A DNA stretch of 64,000 nt from an uncultured Prevotella sp. (GTDB lineage Bacteria > Bacteroidota > Bacteroidia > Bacteroidales > Bacteroidaceae), in assembly GCA_947170725.1 (NCBI GenBank), contig CAMVUM010000001.1, forward strand, positions 218,502-282,501. The letters run 5' to 3'. Positions 36,190 to 44,962 of this stretch are shown here, one piece after another. The position numbers and the translations under genes were made by a program. The notes below the pieces were generated by a model. That model searched no databases, was not told where the DNA came from, and saw only the letters and a list, made by a program, of their open reading frames with translations. Each line of letters opens with the position of its first letter. The first letter of the stretch is position 1.

Positions 36190-37634
36190 GATGATTTAAT
36201 TGTTCGAAGTCTCCGCTTCTTTACTTTGTAACGCTTGTGAGGATAATCAAAACCCTTTGTAAAAGATAGTAATGCAAGCTTCCTTTTTAGACTTTCCTCT
36301 ATTGCAGTTCTATGTGCAATTGAAATAGATTTCTTTGAAGAAAGATTTAGCCTACCTATATTGCGCTTCAGTTGTCCATCTAAATATGATAGATTTTTTT
36401 TATTATCCAATAGCTGATTGGAGTAAAAAATACCAACTTTAACCCCTTTCTTTGCGTTGTACAGATTTATGTTGCAGGTCAACACATGAAGCGCATCAAA
36501 CAGATAGTGTGCTGCAACATCAAAACCTGCGATATCAATCATCTTATAAAAAGTTGTAAACGACTTATCTATTCTGCTTGTAATACGATCCAATTTGTCT
36601 TGAGAGAGCGAAAATAGTAGATTATCTTCTTTATCAATATGAATATTATATCCTAATAGATTAAAATCTAAATCTACGGTATTAGCCGAATCATAAGTGT
36701 AGCATTTCCCTGAACCATCTGATGGCGTATGTATATCTAATCCCATTTGGGAATAAATATTTTCAAGTTTATCAATGTACCAATCTATTGGTTTATGGTA
36801 TTCATCTCTGATATCAGGATGAATAACAAGCACCATATCGTCCACATACCTACCAAGAAATAATATACCGGGCAATGTATACTTAATCATCTCATCTATC
36901 TTGGACAAATAGAATTCAGATAGTAGTGAACTGATAGCACAACCTCTTGGAATACCAGTTCGTGGAGTCGGTACACGTGGACGAAGATTCTTGACTTCAA
37001 ACTCCTTTCTAATAAGTCCGTGCAAGAGGGATTTACTCTTTACATCAAGCAGATTGTTGCCCTCCAAATACTTAAATAATTTATCATGCGGTATCGATTC
37101 AAAGCAGTGACAAACATCCGTTCGGATGATATAGTACCTGCTTTTATCTTCTTTCAATAACATTTTTAACTGAAAAAGTATCTCATGGCGACTTGACATG
37201 GAAATTTTAAACAGTTTCTTCACATTTCTGCAAAGGACTTGCATTGCGAAAAACTCTTCAGCTGTATCACCAATAGTATAAAGTGGTTTCAACGGATCTT
37301 CTGACGTATCTGGAGTTAGGTTGAAACGAAAACTACTTGATAAAATCCTTGAGGATACATTGTTAAGATGCTCTTGTAATAAGGTTTTCTGTTGCTGAGC
37401 ATTGTCCTTCATCGATTGCTTTAACTGGTCAATCTTACTCGTTTCTACCTCCGTACGCTCTGCCTTTTTCTTTTTCAATATCTTATTTAGTTCCTTTCTC
37501 ATTTCACGATACTCCTGAGCTGCAGCCAAATATTCAGGTAAAAGATACCTTTTTTGCATCTTTCCCTTCCTATTCACCGCATTAAACGCATCTGCCAGCG
37601 AATCGTAGTTGTATGAGAAATTATATTGATACAT
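36180..37634 (-). CDS. Defence-type reverse transcriptase, first of a pair (DRT3a/UG3-like)
   Basis: This is a 484-residue reverse transcriptase. A basic coiled-coil stretch (about residues 35-95, EYREMRKELNKILKKKKAER) precedes the RT core: motif A YIIRTDVCHCFESIPHD (about 172), motif B RTGIPRGCAISSLLSEFYL (about 227) and the catalytic FLGRYVDDMVLVIHP (YVDD, about 261). The C-terminus (about 330-484) is helical and basic. It is the promoter-proximal gene, and its stop overlaps the start of the second RT, so the two are translationally coupled. No HNH or endonuclease domain is present. Defence against phage is inferred from the pairing and from the restriction genes next door. Confidence 0.85.
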   Translation of the reverse strand: MYQYNFSYNYDSLADAFNAVNRKGKMQKRYLLPEYLAAAQEYREMRKELNKILKKKKAERTEVETSKIDQLKQSMKDNAQQQKTLLQEHLNNVSSRILSSSFRFNLTPDTSEDPLKPLYTIGDTAEEFFAMQVLCRNVKKLFKISMSSRHEILFQLKMLLKEDKSRYYIIRTDVCHCFESIPHDKLFKYLEGNNLLDVKSKSLLHGLIRKEFEVKNLRPRVPTPRTGIPRGCAISSLLSEFYLSKIDEMIKYTLPGILFLGRYVDDMVLVIHPDIRDEYHKPIDWYIDKLENIYSQMGLDIHTPSDGSGKCYTYDSANTVDLDFNLLGYNIHIDKEDNLLFSLSQDKLDRITSRIDKSFTTFYKMIDIAGFDVAAHYLFDALHVLTCNINLYNAKKGVKVGIFYSNQLLDNKKNLSYLDGQLKRNIGRLNLSSKKSISIAHRTAIEESLKRKLALLSFTKGFDYPHKRYKVKKRRLRTIKSSWV

Positions 37635-37690
37635 CTCTTTTGAGTTTGTCTATTTTTATATATGGCTGAAGAATACTCATTATTACACTG

Positions 37691-37746
37691 CAAAGATATA
37701 AAATCTTATGCTATATAAAGAGAAAAGGAGAGGAAAAATCCCCTCC
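37691..37746 (-). promoter_or_regulatory. Terminator-promoter module upstream of the RT pair (copy 2)
   Basis: On the minus strand, a hairpin formed by 37739-37746 with 37727-37734 (GGAGGGGA/TCCTCTCC, one mismatch) is followed by TTTTCTCTTT, then by -7 TATCTTTG at 37691-37698. The promoter would give a leader of about 50 nt before the first RT start at 37634. It is the near-twin of copy 1 at 33767-33822. Confidence 0.75.
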
Positions 37747-37764
37747 TTCTTCTAAAACCATGTC

Positions 37765-38157
37765 TCAGACATTCAAATCGTTCAGTGCTAGTGCATAATT
37801 GGGACAAAAACCGTCCATAATACACTTCAAGCCAAGTGTCTGATAATACTTGTAGGCATCATCTTCGGTGCAGAGGTATTTGTAACCATAACGTGGCATG
37901 TACTCCTTGAAGAATCGAGTCAAGTCTTTCAGGTTTTCTTCTTGGTTCTTCTTGAAGTTGCTGCGCACAATGATGATAGACCAATCGGGGAAGTTGCCTC
38001 TTCCACAGCTATACTCCCAGAAGCGGATGTAGCAGTCTAAATCACGTTCACGGATGTCCACACAAAAGCCGTTGGCATTTTGCATCACACTACAGCTTTC
38101 TCTGTAGCCGAACTTCTCACACAAGTAGAGATTGAAATCAAGAATCAAATCTTCCAT
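37765..38157 (-). CDS. Hypothetical protein
   Basis: I do not recognise this 130-residue protein. It is a single small domain with Cys at residues 13, 22, 32 and 42, aromatic-rich strands (CYIRFWEYSCG, DWSIIIVRSNF) and a C-terminal helix-strand unit. That unit (TEDDAYKYYQTLGLKCIMDG) faintly recalls the last part of a GNAT fold, too weakly to call. It has its own terminator-like hairpin at 37727-37746, and lies 35 nt downstream of the relaxase fragment on the same strand, as the last gene of the mobilization region. Confidence 0.6.
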   Translation of the reverse strand: MEDLILDFNLYLCEKFGYRESCSVMQNANGFCVDIRERDLDCYIRFWEYSCGRGNFPDWSIIIVRSNFKKNQEENLKDLTRFFKEYMPRYGYKYLCTEDDAYKYYQTLGLKCIMDGFCPNYALALNDLNV

Positions 38158-38191
38158 AAATAATTGAATTTAAGATGTTAATAATAATGGA

Positions 38192-39006
38192 TTATAAATG
38201 AAAGCCTCGCTTGCGGTTAGCCTTTTTCTTTTTCATCAGGCGATTGAACTCTGCTTCTTCTGCGGCAGTAGCATCGTAGGATGAACTTCCGTTTAGCAAG
38301 CCGAGACTGAAGCCAATGCTGTCATCGGAATGAGAAACGCTTTGCTGTACCTCTTCTTTCTGCTGTTTGGGTTCCTGTTTGGCAGACTCCAACAAGGATG
38401 CACAAGCATTCTCTTCCAGTCGGTTGTCGATATTCAAGTAAGTGAACTCTCGGCTTATTTTTGAACCGGAGAAAGAAAATCCGTTGTGCTCAAACTTGAC
38501 ACCTTGTATTTCTCGTGTAGTCCGACTGACTTTGAATTTCATATCAATGTCCCGGTCGGCAAGCGCATCTTTCAAATCATCCCAACTATGAGCTTTGGGC
38601 AGTTCTTCTTTCAACGCCTTGTATATCTCGTGCTTTGCCTTGTCGTAGGGACGCAAACGTTCCTCTTTGATATGGTCTTTACCATTGGCAAAGTGCAAGC
38701 GATATTTGGCGGTCAACATTTTGCAAACTTTCTCATTCCTGCGAAAATCGTTCTTGTCGCTAATCGTCTTGCCATCATTGTCCACTCGGTTGAAAACGAT
38801 ATGGCAATGCGGATGCTCACGGTCGATATGTCGGGCTATGATGTATTGCGTGTTTTCGATGCCCATCAACTTCATATAGTCATGAGCAATTTGCAACATC
38901 ATTTCATCATCATGTTTCAAGCGTTCGTTATCTTCCAGTGAGAAGTTGAGCGAAGTATGTCCGACAATATTCTTTACCTTGTCATTGAGTAGCGATTGTA
39001 ACTCAA
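38192..39006 (-). pseudogene. mobB: Relaxase (MobB/BmgA-type), N-terminus deleted
   Basis: The surviving frame encodes LLNDKVKNIVGHTSLNFSLED, then ARHIDREHPHCHIVFNRVDNDG, the HxDxxHxH metal-binding histidine motif of Mob relaxases, followed by the helical C-terminal part and a basic tail. The N-terminal segment, which should carry the catalytic tyrosine, is absent. The frame begins directly after an in-frame TAA and joins to the 3' part of another gene (DUF6371). A deletion fused the two near 39005. Without the Tyr-bearing part it cannot nick oriT, although a fragment from an internal start might be made. Confidence 0.8.
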
Positions 39007-39379
39007 ATTATTCTGATTGTCCATCTGCCAGAATACAGTTGCACCGTCTCAATATTTGGATGTGCCGACCTTATATTTCTTCATGAGTTTCGATGTTTCC
39101 GTTTCTCCGAACTGAGCCGATAGAAACTGAAATAACTTGTTCGCAGAATCGCCTCGTAATGATTGGTTGACTATATCCAAATCAATGTAGGAAGTAGCTA
39201 TCGGTTTTACTTCTTTAATAGGTGTATAACTTCTGAAGCTATTCCCAGCAAACTTTTCTTTCTCAGCTGGATTCTGCTCAAAGTAATCACGAGGCGTGAA
39301 GTGATAAACGCATTTTTGCTCATGGTCACAACCGCCCCACGTACTCTAGTAACTTGATTTGCTTCTCCGTATCAATGTA
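39007..39379 (-). pseudogene. DUF6371-type gene, both ends deleted
   Basis: This remnant lies between DUF3987 and the relaxase, where intact Bacteroides mobilizable elements carry a DUF6371 gene. It begins YIDTEKQIKLLEYVG, continues after a +1 frameshift near 39326 as CDHEQKCVYHFTPRDYFEQNPA (zinc-ribbon remnant), then SYIDLDIVNQSLRGDSANKL. There is a stop at TGA 39049-39051 where Trp is expected (KY-stop-DGATVFWQ). The start is lost in the junction with DUF3987 and the C-terminus in the junction with the relaxase. Confidence 0.72.
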
Positions 39380-40411
39380 TTAATAGATACTTACAATGGT
39401 GTCGTTTGTTTCCAAGTCGCATAACTCAGAGAAATGGTGCTGCCATTCGTAAAGCCGTCTTTTGGCATCCTCTGTGAAGAGAAGAATCTGTGGTTCTATC
39501 TCTCCAAACTCATTGAGGGCATACTCTTGTTGTATCAGTTTATCAATAATACCATTCCATTCTTGTTCGATATTCTTCGGCAGCTCTTTGTCATTCCAAC
39601 GTTCCTTCTGTTGCAGATTGGGCATCACGAATAGAATACGGTCGATGAATCCGTTACTAGAGCGTTCACCTTTAGCCAGTTCACTGAGAATTTTCTTTTG
39701 GATAGTACCGATAACAGAGATATACGGTCGCCTGATAAAGATGGAACTCTTGGCGTTCTTACGGTCGGATATAGTGGTCTTGGCACTGAACACTGACAAC
39801 CAGAACTGTTCTTCCGAACCGTTGTTGTAGCGGTTGAAGTTCTTGAACCAAGCGGACAATTCATCAGCCCATAAGCATAAACCTCGTTTATTTTGTGCAT
39901 GAATCAGACTTAATCCCTCAGGCGTTACGTCTGAAATCAGGAAGCGTTTACGAACTGGTTCCAGAGGAAATTGCTCTTCACCATTTTCCGTGCGTTCTTT
40001 GCGGCTCATACTCATCAGTTCATCATACTTTGCAAGTGCTTTTTCAAAGACTTGATTCTGCTGATAGTCGTAATCAAGAAACGGTTTCATTGCAAAACTG
40101 AGCGGATGGCTTTTATTCGCTCCCGGTCTTCCAATCAATGCCATATACAGAATAGGACTTTCTATCCAGCCTTGCTTGATTTTGGCAAGATGCGTGTTTC
40201 CTATACCGACTGCTATTGCCGTAAGAATTGCAGCAGCAATATAGTCGGTAGGGTAATTATGGCATTCGTGAACCTCGCTGATAATGCGTTGGATTTTTGT
40301 CGGGAATATGCTAACTGGAAAATCAGTACCCGTCAGTCGCATACTTAAATCAACCGCTTCGTCAATGATGGATGCCGGATTAATAGAATATGTATCCATA
40401 TCTACACTCAT
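39380..40411 (-). pseudogene. DUF3987 primase/helicase-like protein, C-terminus deleted
   Basis: These 343 residues match DUF3987 proteins of Bacteroides mobile elements. The ATPase-like part includes YMALIGRPGANKSHPLSF (Walker A-like GRPGANKS, about residue 92), KRGLCLWADELSAWFKNFN (Walker B-like DE, about 180), and SSNGFIDRILFVMPN. The frame ends at TAA right after DTIVSIY, where intact relatives go on for roughly 100 residues. The next codons belong to the DUF6371 remnant, so a deletion removed the end. It may still be translated. It overlaps the HTH gene upstream by 4 nt, as in intact elements. Confidence 0.78.
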
Positions 40412-40776
40412 TTAAGTTTCATGGATGATTTGGGCTTATGACGGACACCGCCTTGCATATTTGCCAGCATCTCCTCGTATGTTTGCTCGGAAGTCTTTCT
40501 ACGCCCGTTCTCAATCCAAGCCAGAAGTTCGTCTTCGTAGAAATAGAGTTTCTTACCTTTCTTATAGGCAGGAAGCAGCCCTTTGCGTACCAATGTATAA
40601 ATGGTAAGTTTGGCTTTTCTGATAATACGGCAAGCATCCTCAATTTCAACCAGCACGTGTTTGTCTGATATCGGTGGTTGAAGTTCCGACACCATTCTTT
40701 TTAACTCGATGACCTGTTCGGTCAGATAACCTACCGCTTCGGGCAGCTTATCAAATGTTACTGTTTCTTTTTGCAT
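40408..40776 (-). CDS. Excisionase-type helix-turn-helix protein
   Basis: A 122-residue DNA-binding protein of the HTH_17 (MerR-like/excisionase) group. The domain is at about residues 40-90: VLVEIEDACRIIRKAKLTIYTLVRKGLLPAYKKGKKLYFYEDELLAWIE is the standard helix-turn-helix-wing-helix. The N-terminal 35 residues form a coiled helix and the C-terminal tail is basic. Its stop overlaps the DUF3987 start by 4 nt, the normal order in these elements, where it probably regulates excision or mobilization. It appears intact. Confidence 0.85.
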   Translation of the reverse strand: MQKETVTFDKLPEAVGYLTEQVIELKRMVSELQPPISDKHVLVEIEDACRIIRKAKLTIYTLVRKGLLPAYKKGKKLYFYEDELLAWIENGRRKTSEQTYEEMLANMQGGVRHKPKSSMKLK

Positions 40777-40902
40777 ACGCCAATCGTTTTTAATTGTTCG
40801 ATGGCAAAGGAAATAGGTGTTTCAATGGTGAAATCATTCACCAAAATATAACTGATGAATAACTTTTTGATGGTGATTGATGGTGATTACAAGGAATTTA
40901 AG

Positions 40903-40910
40903 TACCTTTG
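40903..40910 (+). promoter_or_regulatory. -7 element of mrr
   Basis: TACCTTTG matches TAnnTTTG 50 nt before the mrr start codon. The nearest TTG is 23 nt further upstream, slightly too far for a standard -33. Confidence 0.5.
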
Positions 40911-40960
40911 TGGTACGAAATACCAATGGCTATTGAAGCTATAATATTAATTTGTTGTTT

Positions 40961-41887
40961 ATGATACCGCAATTTGAAGAAATAAGGATACAGGCATTGA
41001 AAGAATTAAGCTCAGGGGTTGTTATGAGAGCGAAAGAATTACGTATCCCTCTGGCTAAGCATTTTGGACTGACAGAGGAGGAAATGAATGCTTGGTATCC
41101 TTCTGGTAATGGCGAAATATTCTTAGATCGTATTTCGTGGGCTTTATCGTATCTTTTTATTGCAGGTCTTGTAGAGAAACCTCAAAGGGGAGATTATAAG
41201 ATTAGCGAAAAAGGCTTGTCTATGCTTTCTTCATGTACAGAGGAACAAATAAATGAGTTCGTCAAAGTAGCTGTAAATGCGAAAACTCCAAAGAAAGATA
41301 AAAACAAGGGGACTAGCAATATTGCTTCCCATGTGGAAAATGATGAACGTACACCGGAAGAAGAATTAGCTGATTCCTATGACAGAATAAAGCAGAATGT
41401 GCAGTCTCAAATTCTGACAACTATATTAAGCAAGCAGCCGAGAGAATTTGAAAGGTTAGTCGTGAAACTACTTCAAGCAATGGGGTATGGTGGCGAGATT
41501 AAAAACTCTGGTATAGTAACTAAACTTTCTAATGATGGTGGTATCGACGGTATTATCAAAGAAGATATTTTAGGCTTCAATCATATTTCCATACAGGCAA
41601 AACGATATGCCTTAGACAATAATGTAGGTCGCAACGAGGTTCAAAGTTTTGTGGGAGCTGTTGCCGGAACACCATCAAAAAAAGGAGTATTCATCACCAC
41701 CTCTGATTATACTAAAGGTGCGATGGAGTATGTGGAAAGCCTTAACGGTTCACCAACCATTATCCTGATAAATGGTCAGCAATTAACAGAATACATTTAT
41801 GACTATGGCTTGGGATTGCAAACAGAGAAAGTCCTTAAAATCATGAAAATGGATATGGACTACTGGGATGCAATGGATAATGCTTAA
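40961..41887 (+). CDS. mrr: Mrr-type restriction endonuclease
   Basis: Mrr enzymes cut methylated or foreign DNA. The 308-residue protein has the Mrr N-terminal winged helix (about 1-95, VMRAKELRIPLAKHFGLTEEEMN) and a C-terminal PD-(D/E)xK nuclease domain from about 158 (FERLVVKLLQAMGYGG). The catalytic set is visible as NDGGIDGIIKED (Asp), and ISIQAKRY (QxK in place of ExK, usual for Mrr). GVFITTSDYTKGAMEY follows. It is on the opposite strand to the rest of the defence genes. ATG 40961 is preferred to the TTG just upstream. Confidence 0.92.
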   Translation: MIPQFEEIRIQALKELSSGVVMRAKELRIPLAKHFGLTEEEMNAWYPSGNGEIFLDRISWALSYLFIAGLVEKPQRGDYKISEKGLSMLSSCTEEQINEFVKVAVNAKTPKKDKNKGTSNIASHVENDERTPEEELADSYDRIKQNVQSQILTTILSKQPREFERLVVKLLQAMGYGGEIKNSGIVTKLSNDGGIDGIIKEDILGFNHISIQAKRYALDNNVGRNEVQSFVGAVAGTPSKKGVFITTSDYTKGAMEYVESLNGSPTIILINGQQLTEYIYDYGLGLQTEKVLKIMKMDMDYWDAMDNA

Positions 41888-41898
41888 TGGCATTGCAA

Positions 41899-42786
41899 CT
41901 ATGCAATTTTTCTATTCAGCTTAATCCTACACTCTGATTCCGTATGCGACATTTTGCGCTCAATGGTGGATATTTCCGAATCACGTAGAGTATGAGCGAA
42001 TACCTTCTTTATAAATGTGGCAGTCTGTAGGCGTGGCTTGCCAAATGCCTTGCCTATATTCCAACCAAAGTGCATGATATCGATGGTCTTTAATTGAGCA
42101 TCAACCTTTATCTGCTCCACTTTAGGCAAAGAATCGGATAGGAAGTATTCCGTAATATATCCACATAGACGATTGAGATCAGTTTCGCTAAGGTATAGAG
42201 CCAAGTTCTGTTTCGTATATGAGAGAACTTTATCTAACTTTTCTTGCGATGCTCGTTCTTTTTCAGCCATAGCGTTGGCACGGAATATCTCGTATTCTGT
42301 TGGCTGATTGGATTCTTCGATGAGCATATTATTGATGGTAGAAAGTGTGGATTCTTCCTTTGGAAGTTCTGCCATGTCTTCGTTGAGTTCGGAACACGAT
42401 GGATTAGAAACTTCTTCTGTTGTGTCAGATGTAGTTTCGTTTTCAATTTCGGGTTCAGGTTCAGAAATGATAGGTTCTGAATTTATAGTACTTTCGGCAA
42501 GTCCCGTGTGTGCCACTGGAGTTTCTACCACCACAGCCTTATTACGGTAGCCCTCAAATCTCAAAAAGCATCTTTCTATTGTTGGGGAAAGGAGTTGTCT
42601 GAATGCCATTTGCAGATTAAGATAGATAGCTCCCATGATAATGGATCATACCACTAAAATGAGGTAGCTGCTGAACTCATCCCAACCATAGTGAAGTTCG
42701 GTCTGACGGGCTAAAACACCAATGATGACGATTGCTCCGAAAATAATCAGATTCAAAGTTATATGTTCTATCTTTTTCTGCTCCAT
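41899..42786 (-). pseudogene. Membrane-anchored element protein with an in-frame TGA
   Basis: The frame begins at ATG 42786 with MEQKKIEHITLNLIIFGAI, a transmembrane anchor, and runs to LILVV before TGA (42646-42648). It resumes in the same frame with SIIMGAIYLNLQMAFRQLL, so the second hydrophobic segment is interrupted by one codon, probably a lost Trp. The rest (Glu/Thr/Ser-rich linker, then a helical domain CGYITEYFL, then a basic end) is uninterrupted to 41899. I recognise no function; similar proteins occur in Bacteroides mobile elements. The downstream part could be translated from ATG 42636 as a 245-residue protein, so loss of function is likely but not certain. Confidence 0.65.
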
Positions 42787-42868
42787 AATGATATATGTTA
42801 ATCGTTTGTGTGCAAATATATATCATTTACAAGATGTGTAGATACATTTCCTGGTAAGTGGCAGTTTT

Positions 42869-42952
42869 TGGCGCAGGTAGCATTTTTCTATGCCACCTGT
42901 GCCACAATAGCAAAGAAAAGTCCGATATGGGACTAGCCTGCATCGGACTTTT
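42869..42952 (-). terminator. Two hairpins, one a terminator of the KilA/RhuM-like gene
   Basis: AAAAGTCCGAT (42916-42926) pairs perfectly with ATCGGACTTTT (42942-42952), and on the minus strand is followed by TTTTCTTT, 13 nt after the stop at 42965. A second imperfect 14-bp hairpin lies at 42869-42904 (12 of 14 paired), of unclear role. Confidence 0.75.
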
Positions 42953-42964
42953 AAGTTGTGGGTA

Positions 42965-43327
42965 TCAGCAATTGTAAGTGTTAGCTGACCTTATTGGAAT
43001 AAATAGTGATATACTCTTCTGCTTGGGGGCAACTTTATTGATAAGCCATTTTCTGAATGCAGCAGAATGTCCAGTGTCTATTTGATAGGATAGGGCAATA
43101 ATCATGTCAAGATTATACACATCGGCATTACTACCATTATTGAATCTTATACATTGGCAGATTTCATACTCCTTTAAGATGTTAGTTCTCAATATGGCTT
43201 TTATGCGAGAGTTGATTACACCGGCTGATGTATAAAACAAGTCGGCAATCTCCCAAGCGGTCATCCCTACTTCGCCACCAGAAATATGGATGCCTTGTCC
43301 GTTGTTTGTTATGATTCCTCGTTTCAT
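42965..43327 (-). CDS. Small RhuM/KilA-N-like DNA-binding protein
   Basis: A 120-residue protein. MTAWEIADLFYTSAGVINSRIKAIL is a helix-turn-helix-like segment (about residues 22-46). DVYNLDMIIALSYQIDTGHSAAFRKWLINKVA matches the core of the RhuM family (YNLD, then FRKW). It is short and lacks the C-terminal RhuM domain. Its place next to the element integrase suggests a regulator of integration or excision. It appears complete, with a terminator hairpin directly downstream. Confidence 0.68.
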   Translation of the reverse strand: MKRGIITNNGQGIHISGGEVGMTAWEIADLFYTSAGVINSRIKAILRTNILKEYEICQCIRFNNGSNADVYNLDMIIALSYQIDTGHSAAFRKWLINKVAPKQKSISLFIPIRSANTYNC

Positions 43328-43340
43328 GGTTGTGTTTATT

Positions 43341-44015
43341 TCAGTGAAATCTTATTGGCTGTCTCTCGTTCTTTACATTTACCAAGTCTGCGTAGATTTG
43401 AGTAGTGGAAACGTTCTTGTGGGTTAGCATCTTTGAAACAGTGTAAATATCTGTACCTAAAGAGATTTGGATAACTGCGTAGGAGTGACGAAATCCGTGA
43501 AAGGTTATCGGTTTTGTAATCCCTGCCTTTTTGAGCCAGTTTTTCAGCGGATAGTTAATCATGCTTCATTTCAACCCCTTGAATACCTTACCTGTGTCGG
43601 GCGTACCGCATAGTTCGTAGGCTTCGTAGCTGATGGGGATTGTCGCTTCTGTTTGGGTTTTCTGTGTTTTGATACGCAAGCAATAGCCTTGGTCGGGAGC
43701 AATGGCAAAATCTTCCCATTGAAGATTGAGAATATCACTGATGCGTAAACCTGTCAGACAAGCAAATAAAGAAGCTGCTTTCAGAACGGGAATGTCACAA
43801 GGAGTGGCGGCAAGTTGTTTCACTTCGTTCAGTGTAAGGTATTCAAGCGACGCTATCATTCTGCCTAAATCAAAGCGGTGGTCAAGGTCAATATGGAAAA
43901 ACTGGCGTTCAACTGGAGTGTTGGACGCGACTTTGTAACTACGTAAGGTGGAAGAAATATGGGGCAGTGGAGTTGTGGAACAGCTTGGTTTTGATTTGTA
44001 GGAGTTTTTTCTCAC
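43341..44015 (-). pseudogene. int: Tyrosine recombinase (element integrase), truncated with an in-frame stop
   Basis: It retains the catalytic domain: SLFACLTGLRISDILNL (first Arg), then after TGA 43566-43568 the same frame gives [18 protein letters not shown] (HxxRH) and [17 protein letters not shown] (nucleophile Tyr). The arm-binding and most of the core-binding domain are missing at the N-terminus. The stop falls where an Arg codon (CGA to TGA) would fit. This was probably the integrase of the mobilizable element, which extends to its left on the same strand. Its loss explains why the island is fixed. Confidence 0.85.
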
Positions 44016-44048
44016 GACCGGGGTTTTGGCACTACAAATCTATGGGCT

Positions 44049-44929
44049 ATGAAGAAATGGTTTTTGTTTTTTTCTTCACCGGAGGCAACGGAAAAACTCC
44101 ACCAACTTGGTGAAGAATTACAACATGCGAATTCTCAAAGGATTATAAAACTGCACCAACTTGGTGGAGAAATTGATTCAGATTTTCCTTTGGCGCTTGG
44201 TCTTGTACCATGGCGTCATCAGGTGAACATCATAACCAAATGCAGGTCGGTTGATGAGGCTATTTTCTATTTGAAAGAATGTGTATTGACGGTTGGAGTC
44301 GTAAGACTTTGGATAATTTTCTGAAAGCTAATCTATACAAGACACACGGAAACGCTATAAGTAATTTTCCGCAATATCTTCCGGAAGCGCAAAGCCGTAT
44401 GGCGCAAGAAATCACAAAAGACAATTATGATTTCGGTTTTGTGACTGTTCCAGCGGACTATAAGGAGGAAGAGCTTGAAGCGGCGTTGGAGTAGAATATA
44501 ACTCTTTTCTTGCTTGAACTTGGCACAGGATTCGCTTTCGTTGGACGACAAAAGTAACTGATTGTCGGATGTCGTACCCGCCGGATTGATATGCTGTTCT
44601 ACCGTATCCGCCTAAAGGCATACGTTGTGGTCGAGTTGAAAGTGAAGCCTTTTAATCCTGCGTATGTCGGGAAACTCAATTACTATGTCAATGCTGTTGA
44701 TGAACTGCTTGAAGGAGTGGATGCCAATCCCACTATCGGATTATTAATCTGTATCGACAAGGATGAAACCGATGTTCGTTGGGCTTTCAAAGGCATACAA
44801 ACACCTATGGGTGTAGCATCATACGATAATTTCCAGATTGCTTCACCATCAGATCTGCTTCCATCTGCCGAAGAACTGCAAGCAAGGGTTAGATTGGTCG
44901 AGGAAGAATTGAGCAAGTCTAATGATTAA
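44049..44929 (+). pseudogene. DUF1016 (YhcG-type PD-(D/E)xK) nuclease gene, multiply broken
   Basis: Segments of one protein in order: DFPLALGLVPWRHQVNIITKCRSVDEAIFYL, then after a +2 frameshift near 44280 CIDGWSRKTLDNFLKANLYKTHG, then stops TAG 44492-44494 and TAA 44555-44557 around FLLELGTGFAFVGRQ. After these comes the nuclease core AYVVVELKVKPFNPAYVGKLNYYVNAVD and PTIGLLICIDKDE, GVASY. The catalytic ExK (ELKVK) is present. With one frameshift and two nonsense codons it is certainly dead. DUF1016 proteins are common in defence islands. Confidence 0.82.
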
Positions 44930-44962
44930 AATCATTGCAATTTCCGCATTATCCGCATTTTG

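Noticed and set aside
34000..37634. Group II intron or retron reverse transcriptases
   Set aside because: No maturase or HNH domain, no intron RNA ends, no msr/msd structure; two RTs in tandem fit a DRT system better.
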